From assembly GCA_019348135.1 (NCBI GenBank), contig JAHWJY010000009.1, positions 1 through 37,778 of the forward strand: a DNA stretch of 37,778 nucleotides. Reading direction: 5' to 3'. The notes beneath the pieces were generated by a model. It had not been told where the DNA came from and searched no databases. It saw only the letters and a program-made list of their open reading frames with translations. This stretch comes from Actinomycetota bacterium (GTDB lineage: Bacteria; Actinomycetota; Nitriliruptoria; Nitriliruptorales; Nitriliruptoraceae). Below, one piece after another: positions 31,275-37,778 of the stretch. The position numbers and the translations under genes were made by a program. Every line of letters starts with the position of its first letter. Position 1 is the first letter of the stretch.

Positions 31275-31958
31275 ATGGCACCAGCGCCCGCACCCGCCCC
31301 CTCCGAGCTCGCGCGGCCCGAGGTCGAGCGGCCCGAGCTCGCGTGGCAGACGTCGCTCTTCGCCGGCGCCGAGTCCCTCGGGTTCGACGCCGACCTCGCC
31401 GGCGTCCGCCGGCGCGAGCTGTCCTCCGGCGCCTGGGTCGACCACGCCCCGGACTGGCTCGCCGGCGCCGACACGCTGTTCCCACGCGTGATCGAGCTCG
31501 CCCCCTGGGGCGCCTACACGATGGAGATGTACGGCGAGCGTGTCCTCGCACCGCGGCTCACCGCCCGCTGGCACGTCGACGACCTCCCGCCCGAGCTGGC
31601 CGTCCTGCGCGACGTCGGTCGGGCGCTGTCGGACCGCTACGGCAAGGAGCTCGAGCGGATCGGCATCAACCTCTACCGGGACGGGCGCGACAGCGTCGCC
31701 TGGCACGGCGACCGCATCGCGCGCGAGCTCCCGAGCGCCACGATCGCGATCCTGTCGCTCGGTCACCGCCGACCACTGCGACTGCGCCCCCGCGGGGGCG
31801 GCCCGAGCCTCGGCTTCGAGCTCGGCCGCGGCGATCTGTTCGTCATGGGTGGTTCGTGCCAGCGCACCTGGCAGCACACGGTCCCGAAGATCGCCCGTGC
31901 CCTGCCGCGCATCAGCGTGACGTTCCGTCACCGCTACCCCGGCCGCGAGGACGACTAG
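31275..31958 (+). CDS. alkB: AlkB-like 2-oxoglutarate/Fe(II) dioxygenase
   Basis: Predicted DNA/RNA alkylation-damage demethylase of 227 residues. The iron ligands appear as H-x-D in SVAWHGDR (about His144, Asp146) and a distal His in TWQHTVPK (about His201). The 2-oxoglutarate arginine is in RISVTFRHR (about Arg212). Other family hallmarks are INLYRDGRDSVAWH and the nucleotide-flip region SLGHRRPLRLRP. The N-terminus is Pro/Ala-rich. Its promoter has a SOS box and the message is apparently leaderless, so it is expected to be induced by DNA damage. It resembles ALKBH2/3-like short bacterial forms more than E. coli AlkB, judged from motif style only. Confidence 0.92.
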   Translation: MAPAPAPAPSELARPEVERPELAWQTSLFAGAESLGFDADLAGVRRRELSSGAWVDHAPDWLAGADTLFPRVIELAPWGAYTMEMYGERVLAPRLTARWHVDDLPPELAVLRDVGRALSDRYGKELERIGINLYRDGRDSVAWHGDRIARELPSATIAILSLGHRRPLRLRPRGGGPSLGFELGRGDLFVMGGSCQRTWQHTVPKIARALPRISVTFRHRYPGREDD

Positions 31959-32011
31959 GGCCCCAGTACGCACGTCGGTGGCGACGCCATCAACGGATCG
32001 GTGTGCGTGCC

Positions 32012-32017
32012 TACGCT
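32012..32017 (+). promoter_or_regulatory. -10 box of the DUF1360 gene
   Basis: TACGCT at 32012-32017, giving a start near 32025 and a leader of about 25 nt with GGAG (32040-32043). No convincing -35. Confidence 0.35.
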
Positions 32018-32049
32018 CGCCGGCACCCTCCACCCGCTCGGAGACGACC

Positions 32050-32556
32050 GTGGAGACGCCGCAGGAGAAGCTCGACGAGGTCCAGGAGCGCTACGCCCAC
32101 GGTGAGGCGCGTCCGCTCGGTGGGTACGTGCGCGCGCTCTCCGTCTACGGGGCGGCGGTCGCCGGGCTGATCGGCGCGGTCGCGTCGCGGGGTGGCCCGC
32201 CGGAGGAGCTGCGGTTCCGCGACCTCGGGCTCGCGACCGTCGCGAGCTTCCGCCTCGCGCGGCTCATCACCTCCGCGAGCGTGACCTCGCCGTTGCGCGC
32301 ACCCTTCACGCGCTACGCGGGCACGGGCGGGCCCGGCGAGGTCAGGGAGGAGGTCCAGGAGCCCGAGGGTGGGCACCGGCACGCCATCGGTGAGCTCGTC
32401 ACCTGCCCGTACTGCTTCGGCGCGTGGACCTCGACCGGTCTCGTGTTCGGCCTGGCGCTGTCGCCGCGGTGGACGCGCCTGATCGCCTCGGTCCTCGCCG
32501 TCGGTGCCGGCTCCGACGCGTTGCAGAAGGCCTACAGCGACCTCCAGGCGCGGTGA
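32050..32556 (+). CDS. DUF1360 family membrane protein
   Basis: The 168-residue protein has a charged N-terminus (about 1-32), a hydrophobic helix (about 35-52), the DUF1360-type stretch LATVASFRLARLITSASVTSPLR, a conserved cysteine motif ELVTCPYCFGAWTSTG, and a C-terminal helix. The pattern of RLxRLI and CxxCxGxW identifies the family, whose function is unknown; spore-coat members occur in Bacillus. GTG at 32050 is preferred because GGAG stands 6 nt upstream; the longer frame from 31978 starts upstream of the likely promoter. It follows alkB with a 91-nt gap and its own -10, so it is probably a separate unit. Confidence 0.85.
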   Translation: METPQEKLDEVQERYAHGEARPLGGYVRALSVYGAAVAGLIGAVASRGGPPEELRFRDLGLATVASFRLARLITSASVTSPLRAPFTRYAGTGGPGEVREEVQEPEGGHRHAIGELVTCPYCFGAWTSTGLVFGLALSPRWTRLIASVLAVGAGSDALQKAYSDLQAR

Positions 32557-32604
32557 CCAGCCGTGGGACATCCGGGGGATGTGGCCCATCGCGTCACCGG
32601 CGGG

Positions 32605-32610
32605 TAGGTT
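32605..32610 (+). promoter_or_regulatory. -10 box of the fadE pair
   Basis: TAGGTT at 32605-32610, 45 nt before the ATG. AGGGAG at 32638-32643 serves as ribosome site. A -35 is not clear. Confidence 0.35.
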
Positions 32611-32654
32611 GTTAGCGAGCGTTCACCGCCGCCGCACAGGGAGCCGACGCGACC

Positions 32655-33866
32655 ATGAGCCAGACGAGCACCGAGACCCGGACCGCGGACGAGCAGCGCG
32701 TCCGCGACGCCCTCGACCGGCTGTTGAGCGAACACCCGCCGGCGGACACGGACCGCGTCGAGTTCTGGGGCGCGCAGTTCGACCTCGGCCTCGCGTGGGT
32801 GCAGTTCCCGGAGGGCAAGGGCGGACTCGGGGTCAGCCCCCGGTTCCAGACCACCGTCAACCGGGCGATCCTCGACGCCGGTGGGACCGTCGACAACCGG
32901 CGCATGAACGTCCTCGGTATCGGGATGGGCGCCGGCACGCTCATGGCCCACGGCACCGAGGAGATGCAGGACCGGTGGCTGCGGCCGATGTTCACCACCG
33001 AGGAGATCTGGTGCCAGATGTTCTCCGAGCCCGGTGCCGGCTCCGACCTCGCCGGGCTGTCGACCAGCGCGGTCAAGGAGGGCGACACCTGGGTCGTGAA
33101 CGGCCAGAAGGTCTGGACGACGCTCGGCCACCTCGCGAAGTGGGGGATGCTCGTCACGCGGACGGACCCGGACCTGCCCAAGCACGCCGGACTCACCTAC
33201 TTCATCGTCGACATGGAGACGGACGGCGTCGAGGTCCGGCCGCTGTACCAGATCACCGGGGAGGCGGAGTTCAACGAGGTCTACTTCGACGACGCCCACA
33301 TCCCGGACTCCTACCGTCTCGGCGAGGTGGGTCAGGGCTGGACGGTCGCGATGACGACCCTCATGAACGAGCGCGTCGCCATCGGCGGCAACGCCATCCC
33401 ACGGGGCGAGGGTGCGATCGCCCACGCCGTCCGGGCGTGGGAGGAGTCCGGCTCCCACGACCCCGTCCACCGCGACGAGCTCACCCGGCTGTGGATCGAG
33501 CACGAGGCGATGCGGCTCACCCAGGTCCGGGCCAACGACATGCGCAAGAAGGGCACCCCCGGCCCCGAGGGCTCGACGGGCAAGCTCCAGTGGGCCGACC
33601 TCAACAAGGAGATCACCGCCTTCACGATGGAGCTCCTCGGCCCGGACGGGATGCTGTACCCCGGCGGCTACGAGAAGATCCGACCGGACGTGACGAGCAA
33701 CCAGACCGAGTCGCCGCACAAGGCCTACCTGCGCGCGCGTGCCAACTCCATCGAGGGTGGCACGAGCGAGATCATGAAGAACATCCTCGGCGAACGCGTG
33801 CTCGGCCTGCCCGGTGAGCCGCGCGTCGACAAGAACGTCCCGTGGAAGGACGTCCCCCGGAGCTGA
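32655..33866 (+). CDS. Acyl-CoA dehydrogenase, FadE-type subunit 1
   Basis: Flavin-dependent acyl-CoA oxidation, 403 residues. Motifs are MFSEPGAGSDLAGL (FAD/substrate), NGQKVWTTLGHLA, and the C-terminal NSIEGGTSEIMKNILGERVLGLP. At the usual catalytic EGT position the sequence reads E-G-G-T, with the Glu shifted by one. This is typical of actinobacterial FadE proteins that work as heteromers. It is 46 nt upstream of a second, different dehydrogenase gene and a TetR gene, the arrangement of paired FadE enzymes such as those acting on steroid side chains. Substrate is unknown. ATG at 32655. Confidence 0.92.
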   Translation: MSQTSTETRTADEQRVRDALDRLLSEHPPADTDRVEFWGAQFDLGLAWVQFPEGKGGLGVSPRFQTTVNRAILDAGGTVDNRRMNVLGIGMGAGTLMAHGTEEMQDRWLRPMFTTEEIWCQMFSEPGAGSDLAGLSTSAVKEGDTWVVNGQKVWTTLGHLAKWGMLVTRTDPDLPKHAGLTYFIVDMETDGVEVRPLYQITGEAEFNEVYFDDAHIPDSYRLGEVGQGWTVAMTTLMNERVAIGGNAIPRGEGAIAHAVRAWEESGSHDPVHRDELTRLWIEHEAMRLTQVRANDMRKKGTPGPEGSTGKLQWADLNKEITAFTMELLGPDGMLYPGGYEKIRPDVTSNQTESPHKAYLRARANSIEGGTSEIMKNILGERVLGLPGEPRVDKNVPWKDVPRS

Positions 33867-33912
33867 CCACCCGCTCCGTCCCCCGCACGAGACGTCCACG
33901 AAGGAGACCACG

Positions 33913-35043
33913 ATGTCGTTCGCGTTCACCGAGGAGCAGGACCTGCTCCGCCAGACCGCCCGCCGCTTCCTCACGAGCAAGGTGGGCACCGACGTCGTCC
34001 GCCGGCTGATGGAGACCGAGGACGGCTTCGACGAGAGCATCTGGAACGAGACGGTCCAGATGGGCTGGCAGGCGATGGCCATCCCGGAGGAGCACGGCGG
34101 CGCCGGCTACGGCTTCGTCGAGCTGTCCGTGCTGATGGAGGAGATGGGACGGGCGGTGTTCCCGGGTCCGTTCCTGTCCTCGGCCGTCCTCAGCGCGCAG
34201 GCGCTGCTCCTCGGAGGCACCGACGAGCAGCGCAAGGCGCACCTGCCCGGCATCGCCGCCGGCGAGGAGCGCTACGCCTTCGCCCACCTCGAGGGACGCG
34301 ACCTCGGACCGTCGGGGGTGCAGCTGCGCGCGACCCGCAGGGACGGCGGCTGGACGCTCTCCGGTCGGAAGTCCTACGTGCTCGACGGCCACAGCGCCGA
34401 CCGGCTGATCGTCGCCGCCCGTACGGGCGACGAGCCGGACGCGGTCGGGCTGTTCCTCGTCGACGGCGACGCCGACGGCCTGTCGCGGACGCCGCTCGAG
34501 ACCATGGACGAGACGCGCAAGCAGGCGTCGCTCACGTTCGACGACGTCGAGGTGGGCGAGGACGTGCTGCTCGGTGACGCCCCCGGCGCGTGGGGCGTCG
34601 TCGAGCAGGTGCTGACCCGCGGCGCGGTCGCGCTCGCCGCCGAGCAGGTCGGGGGCGCCCAGGCGGTCCTGGAGCAGGCGACCGGGTACGCCAAGACGCG
34701 CTACCAGTTCGGTCGGGCCATCGGCTCCTACCAGGCCATCAAGCACAAGCTCGCCGAGATGCTCGTCGAGGTCGAGGCGGCCAAGTCCGCCGCGTACCAC
34801 GCGGCGCGTGCGGTCGCCGCCGGCGACGAGGACGAGATCGCCATCGCGGCCCCGCTCGCGAAGTCGTACTGCTCCGAGGTCTACGAGCACGCCACCGGCG
34901 ACAACATCCAGATCCACGGCGGCATCGGCTTCACGTGGGAGCACGACGCCCACCTGTGGTTCAAGCGGGCCAAGACGTCGACGCTGCTCTTCGGCGACCC
35001 CGTCCACCACCGCGCGAAGCTCGCGGACGCGCTCGGGTTCTAG
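33913..35043 (+). CDS. Acyl-CoA dehydrogenase, FadE-type subunit 2
   Basis: Second dehydrogenase of the pair, 376 residues. The FAD/substrate motif of subunit 1 is weak here; the region reads YAFAHLEGRDLGPSGVQ instead of a clear EPGAGSD. The C-terminal part carries RYQFGRAIGSYQAIKHKLAEM and IQIHGGIGFTWEHDAHLWFKRA, diagnostic for this FadE group. It probably complements subunit 1 in an alpha2beta2 complex, as described for paired mycobacterial FadE proteins (family knowledge, not shown here). The ATG at 33913 has AAGGAG 6 nt upstream. The tetR start codon follows its stop directly. Confidence 0.92.
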   Translation: MSFAFTEEQDLLRQTARRFLTSKVGTDVVRRLMETEDGFDESIWNETVQMGWQAMAIPEEHGGAGYGFVELSVLMEEMGRAVFPGPFLSSAVLSAQALLLGGTDEQRKAHLPGIAAGEERYAFAHLEGRDLGPSGVQLRATRRDGGWTLSGRKSYVLDGHSADRLIVAARTGDEPDAVGLFLVDGDADGLSRTPLETMDETRKQASLTFDDVEVGEDVLLGDAPGAWGVVEQVLTRGAVALAAEQVGGAQAVLEQATGYAKTRYQFGRAIGSYQAIKHKLAEMLVEVEAAKSAAYHAARAVAAGDEDEIAIAAPLAKSYCSEVYEHATGDNIQIHGGIGFTWEHDAHLWFKRAKTSTLLFGDPVHHRAKLADALGF

Positions 35044-35634
35044 GTGGTGCAGACCGCCCAGGCGGCGACCGCACGCGGGCAGCGACGGCGGGAGGCCATC
35101 GTCGCGGCCGCCACCGACCTGTTCGACCGGCAGGGCTACCACGGCACGTCGATCGACGACATCGGGGCGGCCGCCGGCATCAGCGGGCCCGGGCTCTACC
35201 GCCACTTCGACGGCAAGGACGCGATCCTCACGGCCGTCTTCGACCACATCTGGGAACGGCTGCGACCGGTCGTCGCGACGGCCTCGTCGCTGGCGCCCGG
35301 GACGGCGCTCGCCTCGCTCGTCGACGCCCACGTCGACCTCGCGCTCGAGGACGCCGCCGCCCTGATGCTGCTGTCGCGCGAGCTGCGTCACGTGCCCGAG
35401 GACTACCAGCGCCTCGCGGTCCGCAACCACGGGCGCTACGTGGACGCCTGGGCCGACCCGATCCGCGCGCTGCACCCCGAGCTGACCGTCGAGGCGTCCC
35501 GCGCCGTGGCCGTGGCCGCACACGGGCTGATCGACTCGGCGGCGCGACGTCCCGCGATCGCGCCGACCGAGGAGCGACGCGAGCTCCTCCGTCGACTGGC
35601 GCTCGACGTCGTGCTACATCTCGGCGTCCGCTGA
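35044..35634 (+). CDS. TetR-family transcriptional regulator
   Basis: Helix-turn-helix repressor of 196 residues. The DNA-binding domain (about 12-60) reads ATDLFDRQGYHGTSIDDI followed by AAAGISGPGLYRHFDGKDAIL. The C-terminal ligand/dimerisation domain is helical and not diagnostic. The GTG start at 35044 abuts the fadE stop with no gap, so it is in the same operon and probably controls the fadE pair in response to an acyl-CoA. No palindromic operator was identified with confidence. Confidence 0.92.
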   Translation: MVQTAQAATARGQRRREAIVAAATDLFDRQGYHGTSIDDIGAAAGISGPGLYRHFDGKDAILTAVFDHIWERLRPVVATASSLAPGTALASLVDAHVDLALEDAAALMLLSRELRHVPEDYQRLAVRNHGRYVDAWADPIRALHPELTVEASRAVAVAAHGLIDSAARRPAIAPTEERRELLRRLALDVVLHLGVR

Positions 35635-35654
35635 CCGGGGGTGTGTCGCTCCGA

Positions 35655-36143
35655 CTAGGGGTCGTGGCCTGGATCCAGGGACCGCACGTCGAGGAAGGAC
35701 AGCTGCTCGAACGGGCCGTCGGCCCGGGCGGCGACGGGGCGCAGCACGAACCCGACGTGGTCGCCGCCGAGGACCCGCTCGGTGATCTCGCCGACGACCC
35801 AGTGCCGGACGTCCTCGAGCACCGGCACGCCCAGCGGTCCCTCGCGCCAGCGGCAACGGTCGAACTTGTCGGACCAGTCGCCCGACGTGGCGCCGAAGAG
35901 GCGCGCGAGGTCGCGCTGGTCGTGGTGGAGGAAGTGCACGCCGAGCCCGTCCGCATCGAGTGCCGTCGTGTACGTGTGGTTCTTGTCGGACAGGAAGACG
36001 ACGAACCGCGGTGGGTCGACGCTGCACTGCGTCATGAACCCGACGAGACACCCGGAGCGCTCGTCGGCGGACGCCGTCGTGACCACCGCCATCGGGTAGT
36101 CGAGCTCCGTCAGGATGTCGGTCAGGCCGTCGATGTCAGCCAT
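35655..36143 (-). CDS. Flavin reductase-like FMN-binding protein
   Basis: The 162-residue split-barrel protein fits the flavin reductase family, which reduces FMN/FAD with NAD(P)H, often for a monooxygenase partner. Visible features are the opening YPMAVVTTA, GFMTQCSVDPPRFVVFLSDKNHTY and FGATSGDWSDKFD. The ATG at 36143 overlaps the upstream RibD-like gene by 8 nt, so both are one unit. It may instead be a flavin-dependent oxidoreductase without a partner; no monooxygenase is in the window. Confidence 0.85.
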   Translation of the reverse strand: MADIDGLTDILTELDYPMAVVTTASADERSGCLVGFMTQCSVDPPRFVVFLSDKNHTYTTALDADGLGVHFLHHDQRDLARLFGATSGDWSDKFDRCRWREGPLGVPVLEDVRHWVVGEITERVLGGDHVGFVLRPVAARADGPFEQLSFLDVRSLDPGHDP

Positions 36144-36909
36144 CGTCGTGCTCCGGTCGGGGCGAGACGTAGCGCAGGAAGAGCTCGTCCCGGCCGCCGG
36201 CGACGGCGTGCGCCAGGTCGAACCGGAGCAGCGGCAGCCGGGGTTCGTCGGCCACGAGCCGCAGCGGGTCCCCGCCCACGAGCGGGGTGACGGTCAGGCA
36301 CAGCTCGTCGAGCATGTCGGCGCCGAGCAGGAGCGTGATCAGGGACGGCCCGCCCTCGCACGTGACGAGCTGCATGCCCCGCTCCGTGAGCGCGGCCAGT
36401 GCCCGGGCGGGCTCCACGACCGTCTCGCCGGCGACGATCACGTCGGCGACCTCCTCGACCGCTCGGCGGGCGTCCGGATCGACGTGGTCGACGGTGATCA
36501 CGAGCGGACGCGTCTGGCTGTCGGCGAACAGCCGGCTCGTCAGGTCGAGCTGCAGGGAGCGGGTCACGACGGCGACGGGCGGCACGGGCGGCTGGCCGCG
36601 GGCCTCGCGTCGCGCCTGGGCGGCGTCGTCGAGCACCACGGGGCCGTACCGCTCGGCCCGGACGGTGCCGGCGCCCACCATGACCACGTCGGCCAGCTCA
36701 CGCAGGAGGCCGAACACCACCTGGTCGGCGGCCGAGGTGAGCGACCCGACCCGCCCCTCGAGCGCGATCGAGCCGTCGAGGCCGGCGACGAAGTTGGCCA
36801 GCACCCACGGTCGCCCCTCCGGCCGGGGACGGTCCACGTCCCGGTACAGCGACAGGACGTCGGCGTCGCCCGGCCCGGACGGCAGCAGACGCACGAAGCC
36901 GTGCTCCAA
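36136..36909 (-). CDS. RibD C-terminal-like (pyrimidine/dihydrofolate reductase-fold) protein
   Basis: The 257-residue protein has the RibD_C reductase fold without the deaminase half: WVLANFVAGLDGSIALEGRVGSLTS, DVVMVGAGTVRAERYGP, and CEGGPSLITLLLGADMLDELCLTVTPLVGG. Such stand-alone proteins occur widely and include pyrimidine reductases of riboflavin synthesis and other NADPH-dependent reductases. No other riboflavin gene is adjacent, so its substrate is uncertain. The start is TTG at 36909, with AGGAG 7 nt upstream. It lies 12 nt after the sulfotransferase stop and overlaps the flavin reductase gene. Confidence 0.88.
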   Translation of the reverse strand: MEHGFVRLLPSGPGDADVLSLYRDVDRPRPEGRPWVLANFVAGLDGSIALEGRVGSLTSAADQVVFGLLRELADVVMVGAGTVRAERYGPVVLDDAAQARREARGQPPVPPVAVVTRSLQLDLTSRLFADSQTRPLVITVDHVDPDARRAVEEVADVIVAGETVVEPARALAALTERGMQLVTCEGGPSLITLLLGADMLDELCLTVTPLVGGDPLRLVADEPRLPLLRFDLAHAVAGGRDELFLRYVSPRPEHDDG

Positions 36910-36921
36910 ACCAGGCTCCTC

Positions 36922-37778
36922 TCAGCGCTCCGCGGCAGCGTGCCGACCCTCGACCTCCGCGGCCAGGACCGGACGCCGACGCACGGCCAGCACGCGCCGC
37001 CGCTCGTCCGTGCCGAGCAGCGCGCGCCACTCCTCGAGGCGGTCCGGATCGAGCGGCTTCGGGGGGACCAGCTCCCGGACGGGGAGCCCGAGGCAACGTT
37101 GCAGCCGGCCGGTCGCCGCGACCGGATCCGTGACGAGCTCCTCGTGCGACAGGACCGTCGCGACCCGTTCCGGTGCGCGAGCGGCGAGGTGGTCGAGCGC
37201 GTCGTCGACGCGGTGGCAGAACTCGGCGAGGACCGGCACCCGGCCCCCCGGGAAGGTGCGGTCGGGGTCGTAGCCGTCCGCCTCGGACCGTGGCACGTAG
37301 TCCCAGCACCGGGACGGGTCGACCGGCAGGTGGTGCACCCGACCGTGCTGGTCGAGCCCACGGTCCCACAGTCGCCGGAGGCTCGCGACGGTGGGCAGCA
37401 GACCGCGGCGGGTCCGGACGATCCTCGCCCGCGGGAGCACGGCGGTGAGGAAGTCGAGCCGGTGCCAGAAGTGCGGGCTCTTCAGGACGACGGTGCGGGG
37501 CCACGGGGCGTCCCCGATGCGGTCGCGCAGCAGCGCGGTGAGCCCGGCCCGGACCGACTCGGCGCGTGCCGGGGTGGCCGCGTCGGCGTCGAGCGGCGGA
37601 CAGCCGATGTCGTCCGCCCCCGGGGCCCCCCACGGGAGCCCGGTCCACGCCGCCCACTCCTCGGCGAGCTCGAAGCCGAGGTAGACGACGTCGGGGTGGG
37701 TGTCGAGGAGCTCGGCGACGAGCGTCGTGCCCGTCCGCATGGGTCCGACCACGACCACGGGCTGGAGGTCGGTGATGG
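36922..37778 (-). CDS. Sulfotransferase family protein, N-terminus beyond the window
   Basis: PAPS-dependent sulfotransferase-like protein. The frame is open to the window edge, so the real start is probably outside; an in-frame GTG at 37758 would begin only 6 residues before the P-loop-like 5'-phosphosulfate motif VVVGPMRTGTT. The 3'-phosphate region follows as VLKSPHFWHRLDFLTAVLPRARIVRTRR. About 280 residues are visible, ending in an Arg/Ala-rich tail. Sulfotransfer_3-type proteins modify small molecules or glycans; the acceptor here is unknown. First gene of the minus-strand unit with the RibD-like and flavin reductase genes. Confidence 0.88.
   Translation of the reverse strand, partial: ITDLQPVVVVGPMRTGTTLVAELLDTHPDVVYLGFELAEEWAAWTGLPWGAPGADDIGCPPLDADAATPARAESVRAGLTALLRDRIGDAPWPRTVVLKSPHFWHRLDFLTAVLPRARIVRTRRGLLPTVASLRRLWDRGLDQHGRVHHLPVDPSRCWDYVPRSEADGYDPDRTFPGGRVPVLAEFCHRVDDALDHLAARAPERVATVLSHEELVTDPVAATGRLQRCLGLPVRELVPPKPLDPDRLEEWRALLGTDERRRVLAVRRRPVLAAEVEGRHAAAER

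Noticed and set aside
1-37778. CRISPR arrays, insertion sequences, attachment sites, tRNA or rRNA genes
   Set aside because: No regularly spaced repeats, transposase or integrase motifs, terminal inverted repeats or tRNA-like cloverleaf sequences were recognised on either strand.

Overview
The window is very GC-rich, with G/C at almost every third codon position, many GTG and TTG starts, and tightly packed genes that often overlap by 4 nt (GTGA or ATGA). The gene content points to an Actinomycetota bacterium: GAF-ANTAR proteins, paired FadE-type acyl-CoA dehydrogenases, a Gram-positive LexA box, -10 boxes of the TAGGCT type, and SLH, DUF916 and WxL-like surface domains. The SLH domains suggest a deep-branching lineage such as Nitriliruptoria or a relative rather than Streptomyces or Mycobacterium. 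That placement is inference.

Positions 1-5952 (minus strand) hold the most striking locus. A promoter (TTGACA-N18-TGCAGT) feeds a clear cobalamin riboswitch. Next come a secreted alpha/alpha-toroid protein with three SLH domains, a secreted membrane-anchored DUF4430 protein, an EcfT membrane protein, a fused double-ATPase EcfA, and the start of an ECF S component that runs off the window. Alpha/alpha barrel plus DUF4430 is the two-domain layout of animal transcobalamin and intrinsic factor. I read this as a B12 capture-and-import system in which the transcobalamin fold is split over two surface proteins.

Positions 5971-11011: a patatin-like lipase, an acyl-CoA dehydrogenase, an 82-aa orphan protein, two tandem GAF-ANTAR regulators, and a degraded miaE-like tRNA hydroxylase gene with two frameshifts. 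Positions 11008-15668 (minus) are a thiamine operon: TPP riboswitch, thiamine pyrophosphokinase, then a thiamine ABC transporter (binding lipoprotein, fused permease, ATPase). Positions 15696-20344 (minus) encode endonuclease IV and a three-gene unit of histidine kinase, WxL-like protein and DUF916 protein.

Positions 20345-24835 (plus) carry a 475-nt non-coding region, a large SNF2 helicase with an apparent ATC start, and a coupled low-complexity basic protein. Positions 24837-29698 encode EngB and MsrA (minus), a lipoprotein of unknown function and HrpB helicase (plus). Positions 29715-31958 encode a VOC protein and an EamA exporter (minus), then an AlkB-like dioxygenase whose apparently leaderless promoter contains a perfect SOS box. 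Positions 32050-35634 (plus) hold a DUF1360 protein and a FadE pair followed directly by a TetR regulator. Positions 35655-37778 (minus) hold a flavin reductase, a RibD-like reductase and a partial sulfotransferase.

No tRNA, rRNA, CRISPR array, insertion sequence or phage gene was recognised. Themes running through the window are cofactor supply (B12, thiamine, flavin-related), DNA/RNA repair and remodelling, and fatty acid or steroid acyl-CoA oxidation.
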